64,000 nucleotides of DNA from CAIXSC01 sp046349915 (GTDB taxonomy: Bacteria > Planctomycetota > Planctomycetia > Pirellulales > Pirellulaceae): assembly GCA_046349915.1 (NCBI GenBank), contig JAXMBL010000005.1, positions 310,001 to 374,000 on the forward strand, read 5' to 3'. The notes beneath the pieces are model-generated. The model saw only the letters and a program-made list of their open reading frames with translations. It did not search any database and was not told the DNA's origin. Each line of letters opens with the position of its first letter. Within the stretch, counting starts at the first letter, position 1. The translations under genes and the position numbers were made by a program. This document shows positions 36,122-45,949 of this stretch, piece by piece.

Positions 36122-37048
36122 TCACTTGCGTTTCGCGACGAACCCGTAGTCCGGGTTATTGGGATCGAAGTCCAGCGGTTTCAGACCGACGTTGAGCTTC
36201 ATATTCAGGTAGGTGTATTCTTCGAGCAGCGGGGAGTCGCCGCCGGGCGAGGTCGGCCACGAGTAGGCGGCGTAGCGCACCGGAATTTGGTACTCGTCGT
36301 CGATAAAAATCTCCACTCGATGGAAGTCGAAATACTCGCGTTCCACCGGGTGCACGACTTTCAACAGCGTGCAAACTCGCCCATTGATTTTCGCGTTCTT
36401 GCGAAATTCAACTTGGCATTCGTCACGTTTGCGGTCGCGTTCACCTTTTTCGATCAGCCGCAGCACCAGCGTTTCGATCCCCGCTTCGGTGATGGGATAA
36501 CGATTGCCGGCCATGGCGAGCGTGCTGTCGGGCTTGAGCCACACGGTGGGGAGGAACGAGCCTTTCAGCCCACCTTCATGGGCCACCATTTTCCCATTGT
36601 TCTCGCCGTGGACATAGATCACCTCGCGTCCCTTCACCGAATCCGGCTTAAGGAAGTACAGGTAGATGGCGAACGGCACCTTTACTTGGTCGCCTTCCAT
36701 CTGGGCATTTCGCACCTTGGCGAACATGTATTCGTATTCGCCCAGTTTGTTCTTAATGCGTTCGCGTTTGACGAAAGTGCAGGAGTAATCCGGAATCGTC
36801 GAACGAATATGCTTGAGGCCGTTGTAGGCGATGTCGAGCGCGGCATCGAGCGGATGTTCCGCCCCTTGCTCGGCTCGGGCGGCCCCGGCGTTGTCGCCCG
36901 ACGCGGCCTTGCTCACTCGAAACACGGGCTCGCGTAGCTGTTCACGCGATTGCGGAGCTTGCCCGAAAAGCTGTCCAGTCGCGAAGGAGGAACCCGCGGC
37001 GCAAGCCGCTCCCAAAAAAGCCCGACGCCAAAGATTCAACTCGGACAT
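36122..37048 (-). CDS. DUF1571 exported protein
   Basis: About 308 residues from the ATG at 37048, which has AGGAGTGAG upstream; an upstream start at 37153 would put 35 residues before the signal. The signal has a twin-arginine-like start (LWRRAFLGAACAAGSSFATG). The body has the DUF1571 pattern (IPDYSCTFVKRERIKNKLGE, MFAKVRNAQ, YFLKPDSVKGREVIYV and DFHRVEIFIDDEYQIPVRY). DUF1571 is a planctomycete-rich periplasmic family of unknown role. Confidence 0.88.
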   Translation of the reverse strand: MSELNLWRRAFLGAACAAGSSFATGQLFGQAPQSREQLREPVFRVSKAASGDNAGAARAEQGAEHPLDAALDIAYNGLKHIRSTIPDYSCTFVKRERIKNKLGEYEYMFAKVRNAQMEGDQVKVPFAIYLYFLKPDSVKGREVIYVHGENNGKMVAHEGGLKGSFLPTVWLKPDSTLAMAGNRYPITEAGIETLVLRLIEKGERDRKRDECQVEFRKNAKINGRVCTLLKVVHPVEREYFDFHRVEIFIDDEYQIPVRYAAYSWPTSPGGDSPLLEEYTYLNMKLNVGLKPLDFDPNNPDYGFVAKRK

Positions 37049-37266
37049 GAGAATCTCACTCCTTTGAACGTGCACCCCACGTCGATTCCTGCGACGAGAA
37101 TCGGCGTGGCGTCCTTCCCTGGAACCACTCGCCCAAAGTAACCTATCGCCCAACTTCCCGTCAAGAATCTTGCTTACTCCGCGAGTTCACGCCAGCTTGC
37201 CGAGTTGGCATAAACTACCAAGGATGCGGGGAACAAATTTTAGTCGCGACGTCAAGTTTTTGCGAG

Positions 37267-37962
37267 GTGAGTTTCATGGCCGAAAGCGTCGAACGGCGGA
37301 CGGACAACACAGATCGCCCTCAGATCATCACCATTACCTCGCGGATGTTCGCGATCAATACTTACATCGTTTATCTGCCCGGCCGAACCGACTGCATCGT
37401 CGTCGATCCAGGGTTCGACACCAGTCGCATCATCGACAAGCTATTTGAGTTGCGACTAACGCCCGCCGCGATTCTGAACACGCACGGGCATGTCGACCAT
37501 ATCTTCGGCAACGCGGCCCTCAAGAAGGAGTGGCCCCGTTGCCCGCTGGTGATTGGCGCGGACGAAGAAGACAAATTAACCGACCCCTACAAAAACCTCT
37601 CCGGACTATACGGCACGCCAGTGGTCAGCCCACCCGCCGATACGCTGGTCCATCACGGCGAAACCTACTCCGCCGCGGGACTCGACTTTCTCACCCTTTC
37701 CGCTCCCGGCCATTCGTCGGGCCACGTCGTCTTCGTGTGGCGCGGCGAATCGCCCTGGTTCGTGCTCGGCGGCGACGTGCTGTTCCAGGGGAGTGTCGGC
37801 CGAACTGATTTTCCCGATGGCGACTTCGACCAACTGCGCGAAGCAATCCACTCGCATCTGTTCCCGCTCCCCGCCGACACGATCGTCTATCCGGGTCACG
37901 GCGGAGCCACGACGATTGGCATCGAGCGACGAAGCAACCCTTACGTCGGACTCGACGCTTGA
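37267..37962 (+). CDS. MBL-fold metallo-hydrolase (glyoxalase II-like)
   Basis: 231 residues from a GTG (an ATG lies 9 nt in). The metal motif is LNTHGHVDHIFGN (HxHxDH), followed by the FLTLSAPGHSSGHVVFVW His, the WFVLGGDVLFQGSVGRTDFP Asp, and TIVYPGHGGATTIG. The length and motif order fit glyoxalase II-type thioester hydrolases. The substrate cannot be read from the sequence. It is cytoplasmic, as no signal peptide is present. Confidence 0.9.
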   Translation: MSFMAESVERRTDNTDRPQIITITSRMFAINTYIVYLPGRTDCIVVDPGFDTSRIIDKLFELRLTPAAILNTHGHVDHIFGNAALKKEWPRCPLVIGADEEDKLTDPYKNLSGLYGTPVVSPPADTLVHHGETYSAAGLDFLTLSAPGHSSGHVVFVWRGESPWFVLGGDVLFQGSVGRTDFPDGDFDQLREAIHSHLFPLPADTIVYPGHGGATTIGIERRSNPYVGLDA

Positions 37963-37965
37963 TCC

Positions 37966-38544
37966 TCACTTCTTCTTAGACGTTTCATCGTGAGCCGCTT
38001 CATGAAAGTCGCCCGCATACGGCACGCCGTCGACCTGAGCACTCAAGGTTCCCGCAAACCCTCGCTCTTCACCTAACTTTTCGTGAACACCGACGAAGCG
38101 CGACGAAGCGCCTTCGGCGTCGCCCTCCCGCGGGTCCGCGGCGAGCTCCAGTTGGAACGAAGGTTCTTGAATGGTCAGCAAGATTTTTCCGTCGGCAGGT
38201 TGGATGGCCTTAGGAGTTTTTTCATCCGTCCCATAGGCATACACCACGGCCTGCTGTTTCTGATGGTCGACAGTGAATTCCAAGTGGTAAGTCCCTCGGC
38301 CCCAATCGACGATCGTCCCTCCGTTCGGCCCCGCAGCATGAGCGTGCCCTGCCTCCTGATGGCGACTATGTCCCTCGTCTTCGACATGTTCATGATCGTG
38401 GCCATGGTCATGACCATCATCAGCCGTGTGCTTCGATCCGCCGCCAGCCGCCGTTGGAGCCGACGAGTAGTCTGCTCGCAGGCAACCGACTGCGAATACG
38501 AGCAGCGTGACGCACCACATGCAACTAATGTCTCTTCGTTTCAT
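37966..38544 (-). CDS. His-rich lipoprotein, metal-efflux operon
   Basis: 192 residues with a lipoprotein signal (LLVFAVGC). A His/Asp-rich segment follows (DDGHDHGHDHEHVEDEGHSR, then HQEAGHAHAAGP), probably a metal-binding buffer. The C-terminal part is beta-rich (GTYHLEFTVDHQKQQAVVYA). It follows the RND pump by 109 bp in the same orientation. A role as a periplasmic metal-binding accessory is inferred from composition and neighbours. Confidence 0.75.
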   Translation of the reverse strand: MKRRDISCMWCVTLLVFAVGCLRADYSSAPTAAGGGSKHTADDGHDHGHDHEHVEDEGHSRHQEAGHAHAAGPNGGTIVDWGRGTYHLEFTVDHQKQQAVVYAYGTDEKTPKAIQPADGKILLTIQEPSFQLELAADPREGDAEGASSRFVGVHEKLGEERGFAGTLSAQVDGVPYAGDFHEAAHDETSKKK

Positions 38545-38653
38545 TTTGATTCACTCCTTGAAGCATCCAAGTACTGGCGAACAACAACGATTCCCCTAGA
38601 ACGAAACACCGCGGCGAGCAGCGCTCGGCCAGACGGTGTTTGAATACGATGAT

Positions 38654-41600
38654 TCAGCCGAGTTCTCGTTCGTCCCGCGACATCAGATCATCCTCCTGCG
38701 AATGCGAGCGTTCAGCCAAGCGTGCCGCGTCGTGCCCGCTGAACACCCAGAACAGGCCAGGATGAATCAAGAACTCACAGAACGTCGAGGTCAATAGTCC
38801 GCCCAAAATCACGGTCGCCACGGGATACAAAATTTCTCGCCCTGGCTCGTCTCCACCCAGCACCAACGGAATCAAACCAATCCCCGCCGTCAACGCCGTC
38901 ATCAGCACTGGCGCGAGTCGCTCGAGGCTTCCGCGCAGCACCATCTCCTCCGAGAACGATTCGCCTTCTTCCCTCATCAAATGGAAGTAGTGCGTCACGA
39001 GCAGAATCCCGTTCCGCACCGCAATTCCGCCCAGTGAAATAAACCCAACCAGACTTGCCACCGTCAACGACTGTCCCGTAATGGTCAACGCCAGCACTCC
39101 GCCCACAAAAGCAGTGGGGAGCGCATTGAGAATCTGTAACACGATTCGGATCGACGGAAAGAGCATCAGCAAGACAACAAACATTCCCACCACCGAAATG
39201 GCCGCCAAAACAGTAATCATCGTCGTCGCTCGGCGTTGACTCTCGAACTGTCCGCCATACTCGATGAAGTACCCTTCTGGCAACGCAATCTCGTCTCGCA
39301 CTCGACGCTCGATCTCCGCGACGGCGCTGGCTAGATCTCGGTCTTGCGTATTGCAGCGCACCACAATGCGCCGACGAGCATTCTCGCGGTTGACCGAGTT
39401 GGGACCAAATCCCTCGCCGATGTCTGCTAATTCTCGCAGTTCCACTTGACCGCGGTCGCCAGGAAGATCGATACGCAATCGTCCAAGATTCGCATAATCG
39501 CTGCGGTAACTCTCTTCCAGCCGCACCAAGAGATCAAAGCGTCGCTGACCTTCCAGCACTTGCGAAACAACCTGGCCTTGCAAGGCCGTTTGCACGATCT
39601 GGGCGACATAGGCTCGCGTCACGCCATAATGAGCCAAATCGTCGGCCCTCAATCGAACCTGCAATTCCTCGGTCTGCCGGATCGGCTCCACGACGGGCGG
39701 CGTGATGCCAGGGATGACTCGTACGACTTCCTTGATTCGATCGGCAGTCTGCAAGAGCACATCCAAATCATCGCCGTGCACCTTGATGGCGACCTGAGCG
39801 TACACGCCGGACACCATATGGCTAATCAAGTGGGCCAAAGGCTGCTCGACTTCAATATCGACTCCAGGCACTTCTGAACGCAACTCCGCCAGCAACTGCT
39901 GCAAGATCTGCTCCCGATGCCGTCCGCTCGCCGGATTGATGCTCACGATATACTCGCTTACGTTCACCGGTGAAGCGTGCTCGTCCAGGGCCGCTCGACC
40001 AGTACGACGAACAAAGTGAAGAATCTCGCCCTGGGGACGTGCGAGCGTCTTTCGCATCCCGCCCAACTTGGCATCAATCAGCTGACAGGTCTGAGTGGAC
40101 GCGTCGAGCGATGATCCGGGCGGCAAGGTAACATTGATTTGGACGCTCCCCTCGTCGAACGGCGGCAGAAAGTCGCGACCGAGGTTGGCGAGTTTCCAAC
40201 CGGCGAAGCCCACGGCGACCCAGGTGAGCAGCAAGAGCAGGCGCGCATGCTTCATGCTGCCCACAATCAGATAACTCGCTAAGAACTTCAGCGTTCGCAG
40301 CAACCAGCCATCGGGCCGATGCAGGGCCGAAGTCGCTTGGGGAATCAAGTAATACGACAACACCGGAGTAACCGTGAGTGAAACAATCAAAGACGCAAGA
40401 ATCGACACGATATAGGCCACTCCCAAAGGAGCAAACAAGCGCCCTTCGATTCCCGACAGCGAGAAGAGCGGAAGAAAGACCAGAATGACCACCACGGTGC
40501 CAAACACGATGGCGCCGCGAATCTCCTGACTCGCCTCATAGACGACTCTTAGCGTCGGGCGAGGCGCCGCCGCCGAGCTATTCTCTTTCAGTCGACGAAA
40601 AATATTCTCGACGTCGACGATCGCGTCATCGACCAGTTCTCCCATCGCAACCGCAATCCCGCCCAAGGTCATGACATTGATCGACAATTCCGTTTCAGAC
40701 AGCCAGCTGATGCCACGAAACACCAGCGTCGTAATGACCAGCGACAGCGGGATAGCTGTCAACGTGATGAATGTCGTCCGGAAGTTCAGCAGAAACAGAA
40801 ACAATACGATGATGACCAAGGTCGCGCCGATGACGAGCGCTTCGGCGACATTAAAAATGCCGCGGTCGATGAAGTTCTTCAATCGAAACAATTCGGAGTT
40901 CACCACGATATCCGCGGGAAGCGATTCTTCGACTTCGCGAAATGCCGACTCGATACGCCGTGTCAGTTCACGAGTATCGACGTGCGGCTGCTTGGCGATG
41001 GTGAAAACGACGGCTGGTCGACCATCCACGCCGCCATCGCCCCGTTTCAATTGCGGCCCTTCGACAACCTCCGCCACTTGCTCCAGTAATAGCGTTCGCT
41101 GCGAATGTACTTGTATCGGCACCTTGCGGAGGTCCTCGACAACGCGGGTTGAGTCGGGACCGAGACGTCCTAGCACGCGAATGGGCCGCTCGGTCTCGCC
41201 CTGCACGGCAAACCCGCCGCTGGTGTTGATGTTGCTCTCTTGCAACGATTGCTCGACTTGCTTCAGCGTCACGCCGTACTCCAGGAGCGCCGACGGATCA
41301 ACTCGAATCTGATACTGCTTTTGATCTCCCCCTTGGATAAACACCTCGGCCACCCCATGCGCCTTCAGTAATCGTGGGCGCACCACCCAATCAGCGAGAG
41401 TACGTAGTGCCATCGATTGCTCTTCCGCCGTGGGAACAGGCAGGTCATACGCTTGAGCCCCCACTCGAAACGACACCTTGCGGCGCGACTCTGATCGCCC
41501 CTCAATCTTCGGACCTAACTCCACGCGCAAGTCTTGCACGTCGACGGGGAGCCACTTCTCCGGCGTGCGACGATTGGTCACTCGCCAAACAGCGATGTTG

Positions 41601-42124
41601 GTCTCGCCTTGATCCAACGATGTCAACTCGACCATCAAGTCCGAGTTGGGAACGGCCAACAAATCGCCTCGACGTGGTCCTGACTGTCGGTACAGCCCAG
41701 CGATGACGATTTGACCCATGATCGACGAAGTCGGGGTCATCTGGGGCTGGATGCCCGCGGGAAGGACGGCGGCGAGTGGAATGAGTCGCTCTTGAACGGT
41801 CTGCCGCGCCACTCGCGTGTCCGTCGTCCAAGCAAACTCCACGTAGATTACATTCAACCCCGCGGTGGTCTGACTACGCACTGCCTCAACGCCGTTGGCG
41901 CCAAGCAAAGCCGTTTCAATCGGCTGAGTCACTAACGTCTCCACCTCTTCGGTCGCCAGGCCCGGACACTCGGTCATGATGACCACGCGCGGGCGATCCA
42001 AATCGGGAAAAACGTCGATCGGCATCAAGGCGGCGAGATATCCGCCATAGGCGAGCAGCGCGAGACTGACGACGACAACGATCAGGCGGTATCGCAGAGC
42101 CAATCGGATGACGGCGTTAAGCAT
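38654..42124 (-). CDS. Heavy-metal efflux RND permease (CusA/CzcA type)
   Basis: A 1156-residue inner-membrane RND pump with 12 membrane helices. The heavy-metal (HME) subfamily is shown by the length, the opening IRLALRYRLIVVVVSLALLAYGGYLAALMP (quoted in part: YRLIVVVVSLALLAYGGY), and the helix-4 acidic motif MGELVDDAIVDVENI. The proton-relay acids lie in that helix. The opening is closer to Cus/silver-copper pumps than to Czc but metal choice cannot be decided by eye. It starts 18 bp after the adaptor gene. No outer-membrane channel (TolC/CusC) gene is in the window. Confidence 0.92.
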   Translation of the reverse strand: MLNAVIRLALRYRLIVVVVSLALLAYGGYLAALMPIDVFPDLDRPRVVIMTECPGLATEEVETLVTQPIETALLGANGVEAVRSQTTAGLNVIYVEFAWTTDTRVARQTVQERLIPLAAVLPAGIQPQMTPTSSIMGQIVIAGLYRQSGPRRGDLLAVPNSDLMVELTSLDQGETNIAVWRVTNRRTPEKWLPVDVQDLRVELGPKIEGRSESRRKVSFRVGAQAYDLPVPTAEEQSMALRTLADWVVRPRLLKAHGVAEVFIQGGDQKQYQIRVDPSALLEYGVTLKQVEQSLQESNINTSGGFAVQGETERPIRVLGRLGPDSTRVVEDLRKVPIQVHSQRTLLLEQVAEVVEGPQLKRGDGGVDGRPAVVFTIAKQPHVDTRELTRRIESAFREVEESLPADIVVNSELFRLKNFIDRGIFNVAEALVIGATLVIIVLFLFLLNFRTTFITLTAIPLSLVITTLVFRGISWLSETELSINVMTLGGIAVAMGELVDDAIVDVENIFRRLKENSSAAAPRPTLRVVYEASQEIRGAIVFGTVVVILVFLPLFSLSGIEGRLFAPLGVAYIVSILASLIVSLTVTPVLSYYLIPQATSALHRPDGWLLRTLKFLASYLIVGSMKHARLLLLLTWVAVGFAGWKLANLGRDFLPPFDEGSVQINVTLPPGSSLDASTQTCQLIDAKLGGMRKTLARPQGEILHFVRRTGRAALDEHASPVNVSEYIVSINPASGRHREQILQQLLAELRSEVPGVDIEVEQPLAHLISHMVSGVYAQVAIKVHGDDLDVLLQTADRIKEVVRVIPGITPPVVEPIRQTEELQVRLRADDLAHYGVTRAYVAQIVQTALQGQVVSQVLEGQRRFDLLVRLEESYRSDYANLGRLRIDLPGDRGQVELRELADIGEGFGPNSVNRENARRRIVVRCNTQDRDLASAVAEIERRVRDEIALPEGYFIEYGGQFESQRRATTMITVLAAISVVGMFVVLLMLFPSIRIVLQILNALPTAFVGGVLALTITGQSLTVASLVGFISLGGIAVRNGILLVTHYFHLMREEGESFSEEMVLRGSLERLAPVLMTALTAGIGLIPLVLGGDEPGREILYPVATVILGGLLTSTFCEFLIHPGLFWVFSGHDAARLAERSHSQEDDLMSRDERELG

Positions 42125-42142
42125 AAGAACTCCCCACTTTGT

Positions 42143-43645
42143 TCAATGCGCCCCGTGGACGGTGCCGTCCGCGTGCACGTGAAAACCAACTGGAACGCCT
42201 GACGCCGATTGGGATTTAAGCACTCGATTGAGTGACGCAGCGCCGTTCTGCGCGATAAACCACCCCGGAGCGATGCTGCCATCGTGGGCGATCACGACAT
42301 GCAAACGATCCTCATGCAACACTCGCACGGGACGTCGATCAAACAACTCGCCATTCTGGCGAAACACATAAGCCTCGGGCCCCTCGCGCACCACCGCCCC
42401 CGCGGGTAACACGATGACATCTCGAAACTCTTCCACGGGCACATGCAACCGCAGTCGCTGACCGGGCCGAAATCGCCACACCACAAACGTCCGCCCATCC
42501 TTCTCATACGAATGCGACTGATTTTCGAGAGGGATGAAAAAGTCCAGCGTACGACTGTTCGCATCGATCGTATTGGCGAGATGGCGAATCTGGAATTTCT
42601 GGTTGAGCACAGGCCAACCAGCCGGATCATCTTCCGCGAACTCGATCTGAACGGGCCAACCACGCTGAGCCGCTTGTTCCAACTGCGGCGCCTCGCGTTT
42701 GAAGGCATGCCCCTTGACGAATAACGCTCGATGGTCCGACAAAACACCGAGCAATTGTCCCGCTTGGACCTGCGCCCCCAAATCAACTCGCAACTCCTGA
42801 ACCTCATACGTCGGGACTTTCACATCGACGTCATTCGACTCCGTCGATGACTGGGCGTCACCCACAGCCAACTCGTTCGATTCGCGAGCGTCTCGCGCCT
42901 CAGCATCGCCAGCCCGTTGATCGGAGATGGAACCGCGGGCAACAGGGACCAACAATTCGATCGACGAAACAAACCTCCCCTCGGCGACCTCCTGCAATTG
43001 CTCGGGGCGAAGACCGCGTGCTAGCAAGTCTTGGCGATAGCCTTGCACGACCGCCTGCTGACGCCGCAACTGTTGCTCGACTTCGATCAGCCGCGATTGA
43101 GCAATCGCGCCCCCTTCGGCTGCCTTGGCAAGCCGCTCGCGTTGCTCGCCCAAAAGTTCAATCTCGCGAGTCGCCTGAAAAAGTTCGGACTGCGTGTTCT
43201 GAACGTACTCACTGATCAGCCGTAGACTAAACAGTCGATCGCCGGGTCGCACGGTGTCGCCAGGAAACGCATGCACTCGCGAGATCACCCCGATCGCGGG
43301 TGATGTCACTCCGCGATCCGACACCCCCGGTCGGTCGACGATCTCGCCCGGCATCAACAGCGATTTCCAATACGTCTCGAGCTTCACCGGCCGCACCACC
43401 AAGCGCAAGTTACGCTGAGCCTGCGGACTCAGCTCCAGCGTCCGCGGAGCAGCGACTGTCTTCTCCAACTTCGCCGCCGCCATCGACTCTGTCGGTGCGA
43501 TGCGTTCCTGACCCGTAACAAGAGCCTTCAACCCGTGAAGCGAGGCCACCCACTGCTTGCGTTGAAGCACGCCCCAAGCACCTACTCCCGCGACCGCGAC
43601 AATCAGCAACCACCAACCGACGATCGCCCCTCGTAAGTAGCTCAT
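42143..43645 (-). CDS. RND efflux periplasmic adaptor (membrane fusion protein)
   Basis: A 500-residue adaptor with an N-terminal membrane anchor (GWWLLIVAVAGVGAWGVL). It has a barrel-sandwich/lipoyl region (GVISRVHAFPGDTVRPGDRL), a long alpha-hairpin (LFQATREIELLGEQRERLAK; EVEQQLRRQQAVVQGYRQDL) and a beta-barrel with a C-terminal His-ended tail (HVHADGTVHGAH). It couples the pump to an outer-membrane channel. The gene is 18 bp upstream of the pump gene. The His tail, which ends the protein, is unusual and may bind metal. Confidence 0.88.
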   Translation of the reverse strand: MSYLRGAIVGWWLLIVAVAGVGAWGVLQRKQWVASLHGLKALVTGQERIAPTESMAAAKLEKTVAAPRTLELSPQAQRNLRLVVRPVKLETYWKSLLMPGEIVDRPGVSDRGVTSPAIGVISRVHAFPGDTVRPGDRLFSLRLISEYVQNTQSELFQATREIELLGEQRERLAKAAEGGAIAQSRLIEVEQQLRRQQAVVQGYRQDLLARGLRPEQLQEVAEGRFVSSIELLVPVARGSISDQRAGDAEARDARESNELAVGDAQSSTESNDVDVKVPTYEVQELRVDLGAQVQAGQLLGVLSDHRALFVKGHAFKREAPQLEQAAQRGWPVQIEFAEDDPAGWPVLNQKFQIRHLANTIDANSRTLDFFIPLENQSHSYEKDGRTFVVWRFRPGQRLRLHVPVEEFRDVIVLPAGAVVREGPEAYVFRQNGELFDRRPVRVLHEDRLHVVIAHDGSIAPGWFIAQNGAASLNRVLKSQSASGVPVGFHVHADGTVHGAH

Positions 43646-43658
43646 AAATCACTCCGAA

Positions 43659-43717
43659 TGTCATTGGTCACTGGTCATTGGTCACTGGTCAATGGTTGTT
43701 GGTCATTGGTCATTAGT
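43659..43717. repeat. Heptamer array (GGTCATT/GGTCACT), degenerate
   Basis: About eight imperfect heptamers (ggtcatt, ggtcact and variants) upstream of the adaptor gene. A second short set (actaatg) follows at 43840-43877. Both lie in the 43646-43897 gap, which shows no gene. Confidence 0.8.
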
Positions 43718-43897
43718 TCTTGGCGAACTCTTTTTTGGGCATTGGTTGCAAATCAGTGGCTATTCGCGAGCAACCTATAGGGCCCGCAACACTCACGGGT
43801 CCGATGTCCTGGTCAATTAACCAAAGCCAGAAAAAGCCAGTGACTAATGACTAATGACTAATGACAATTGACCAATGCCAATCATTCCGTCTGCTTG

Positions 43898-44425
43898 TCA
43901 AATGCGCAGTACATGCGGCAAAAAGAGAAATGCCGCTGAGAGAGAGGGGCCCGTGGGGCCGCAAACTAAGAGGCTTGAAGCAGCGATATCTGTCGCGCCA
44001 AATGACTCGATTGCACTGAAGCAAGGGACTGAGTCGGACGTGAGATCGACCAGCCGATTCGTCGTCGAATCGATGGTCTCGTCACTGAAATAAACCACGT
44101 CGCCATCGTGACACGGACACTCTGTCTCCGGCTCAAGCGAGTTCAGCAGACCAGAGTTGCCGCAGAGGTGGTGAGCGGTGAGTTCAGCCTGCAATGAGAG
44201 TCGATTCTGGTTTGGCTGCGCATGGCAGTCCGTGTGCGAGTGCTCCGACTCTTGAGTCGCAGAGTGGGAATGCCCACCGAGGAAAGAGAGATGGAAGTGG
44301 GAGCGTTCGTGCTGCCTCGAAGAGTGATCAGCGGGATGCGATTCACAGGCGTCGTGAACATGCGGCGCCGCTAAGCCGCGAACAAGCAGCATAGCGTTCA
44401 GCAGTAGCACGGCGACAGGACGCAT
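43898..44425 (-). CDS. His-rich exported protein upstream of the metal pump
   Basis: 175 residues with a signal peptide (VAVLLLNAMLLVRGLAAPHVH). His, Cys and Asp dominate residues 20-75 (HESH-like runs: HDACESHPADHSSRQHERSH, HSHSATQESEHSHTDCHAQ). A Cys pair follows in ETECPCHDGD. It is the first gene of the minus-strand metal cluster, with the heptamer repeats and 250 bp before the adaptor. Metal sensing or buffering is inferred; no family is recognised. Confidence 0.65.
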   Translation of the reverse strand: MRPVAVLLLNAMLLVRGLAAPHVHDACESHPADHSSRQHERSHFHLSFLGGHSHSATQESEHSHTDCHAQPNQNRLSLQAELTAHHLCGNSGLLNSLEPETECPCHDGDVVYFSDETIDSTTNRLVDLTSDSVPCFSAIESFGATDIAASSLLVCGPTGPSLSAAFLFLPHVLRI

Positions 44426-44668
44426 AATTACGACGACTCCTAGAAAGTTCCTGGCAGTCTAAGCCAACCCTGGAAAAATGGCCAGTTCAAAAAGTCATTT
44501 GCCTAGATTGCTTCTTCGTTGGGTGTGGCTCGACGAGAGAATTCACCGGGCCCCCGCAACTCGCCGTTCCGCAAGATGCGATGTGTTTTTAGAATAAGGA
44601 CTTAAGCGAGCAGATTCCACCTGAGACTGTTTCAGATTAGTTTTGCCCGCGGGAAGGATGAGTTCGCG

Positions 44669-45823
44669 ATGCCAGGGTTGGCGGTTGTCACGGTCGTGAG
44701 TCGCAATTATTTAGCGGGCGCGCGAGTGCTGGTGAATTCGCTGCGAGCTGTCGCGCCCGCTGTTCCAGTATGGATTTGCCTGACCGATCGTCCGCCAGCG
44801 ACATGGCGAGCCGAGGATGAACCGGCGCCCTGTTTCTTTGCGGACGAGTTGGGAATTCCTGATTGGCGACGCGTCGCGTTTCAATACAACGGGCTTGAAT
44901 TAGCGTGTGCGTTGAAGCCTCGAGCGATCCGTCGATTGTTCGACATGGGCTGCGAGCGGGTGCTTTATGCCGACGCCGACGTGCGGTTCTACAAGCCTCC
45001 ACGTGTGTGGGAAGACGCATTAAGCCACAGCGACATTGTACTGACCCCACACTTACTTGATCCGCTGCCAGATGCCAAACCCTTTGATAGGGAAACGGTG
45101 CTGCTGCGAGCAGGGGTGTACAACGGCGGCCTGGTCGCGGTTCGCGCTTCAGCCCAAGGATGCTCGATGTTAGACTGGTGGACGGTCAGGTCCAATGCTG
45201 AGTTTCATGTCGATTTGGCAGGCGGACGACATGCCGACCAGCGTTGGCTTGACTTGGTTCCCGGCATGTTTGGCGGCGTTCACATCGAACGGGGACCGGG
45301 AGTGAATGCGGCCTTCTGGCGACTCTGGTCTCGACCGCTCACGTTGGCCAACGATCCGCCCGCCGACTCGCCTTACCGAGTGGATGGCCAACCCTTGGTC
45401 GCGTTTCATTTCTCGGGATTCGATCCCCACCAGCCAGGTAGATTGTCGGCGCACGACTCCGCGCAGCCGCAGGGCAGTTCAGCAGCCCTCGAGCAATTGC
45501 TGCGCGAGTACGCGGACGAACTACGATCGAATGGCTGGGACGAGTGTCGAGCTTGGGGAAATGAATTCGCCAACACGAGAGATGGTACTCCCATCACTCC
45601 GTATTGGCGCGAGACGATCCGTTGGCGAATTCCCGAATTCGATGCGCTGACCGACCCTTTCGCCGCGAGCCCTGAAGTCGTCGCGCGCTGGCGCGCCTTG
45701 GAACCCGAGATGCGTCGCTGGCGAATCGACTGGTCGCTCCGCGACCTGCCGCCGCTCGTACCTCCACCTCGCCCCACTCGCCTGCAACGCTTCATGCGGA
45801 AACTTCTGGGCGAACCAAGTTAA
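44669..45823 (+). CDS. GT8-like glycosyltransferase
   Basis: 384 residues, ATG at 44669 with a ggaagga site upstream. It resembles GT-A fold glycosyltransferases: VVTVVSRNYLAGARVLVNSL as first strand/helix, a DMGCERVLYADADVRFYKPP stretch with the DxD metal motif, a GVYNGGLVAVRAS acceptor-side loop, and a VAFHFSGFDP segment. A sugar-nucleotide-dependent transferase is likely; donor and acceptor are unknown. No signal peptide is present. Confidence 0.8.
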   Translation: MPGLAVVTVVSRNYLAGARVLVNSLRAVAPAVPVWICLTDRPPATWRAEDEPAPCFFADELGIPDWRRVAFQYNGLELACALKPRAIRRLFDMGCERVLYADADVRFYKPPRVWEDALSHSDIVLTPHLLDPLPDAKPFDRETVLLRAGVYNGGLVAVRASAQGCSMLDWWTVRSNAEFHVDLAGGRHADQRWLDLVPGMFGGVHIERGPGVNAAFWRLWSRPLTLANDPPADSPYRVDGQPLVAFHFSGFDPHQPGRLSAHDSAQPQGSSAALEQLLREYADELRSNGWDECRAWGNEFANTRDGTPITPYWRETIRWRIPEFDALTDPFAASPEVVARWRALEPEMRRWRIDWSLRDLPPLVPPPRPTRLQRFMRKLLGEPS

Positions 45824-45860
45824 CATGCCGTCAAAGTCAGAAAAGCAATTCCCACCCTGT

Positions 45861-45884
45861 AGGACGGCATGCTAATCCGTCCCG
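45861..45884. repeat. Dispersed palindrome (aggacggcat..atccgtcc)
   Basis: An imperfect palindrome (ggacggcatgctaatccgtcc in substance, first half ggacggcatg) in the gap between the glycosyltransferase and the convergent membrane protein. It resembles the other GACGG/CCGTC palindromes of the window but is a separate variant. Confidence 0.55.
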
Positions 45885-45949
45885 CACTTTGCGACTCTGC
45901 CATTCGAACCTCCAAGCTCGCTCGCCCTACAACGCGATGACTCGCAAAC

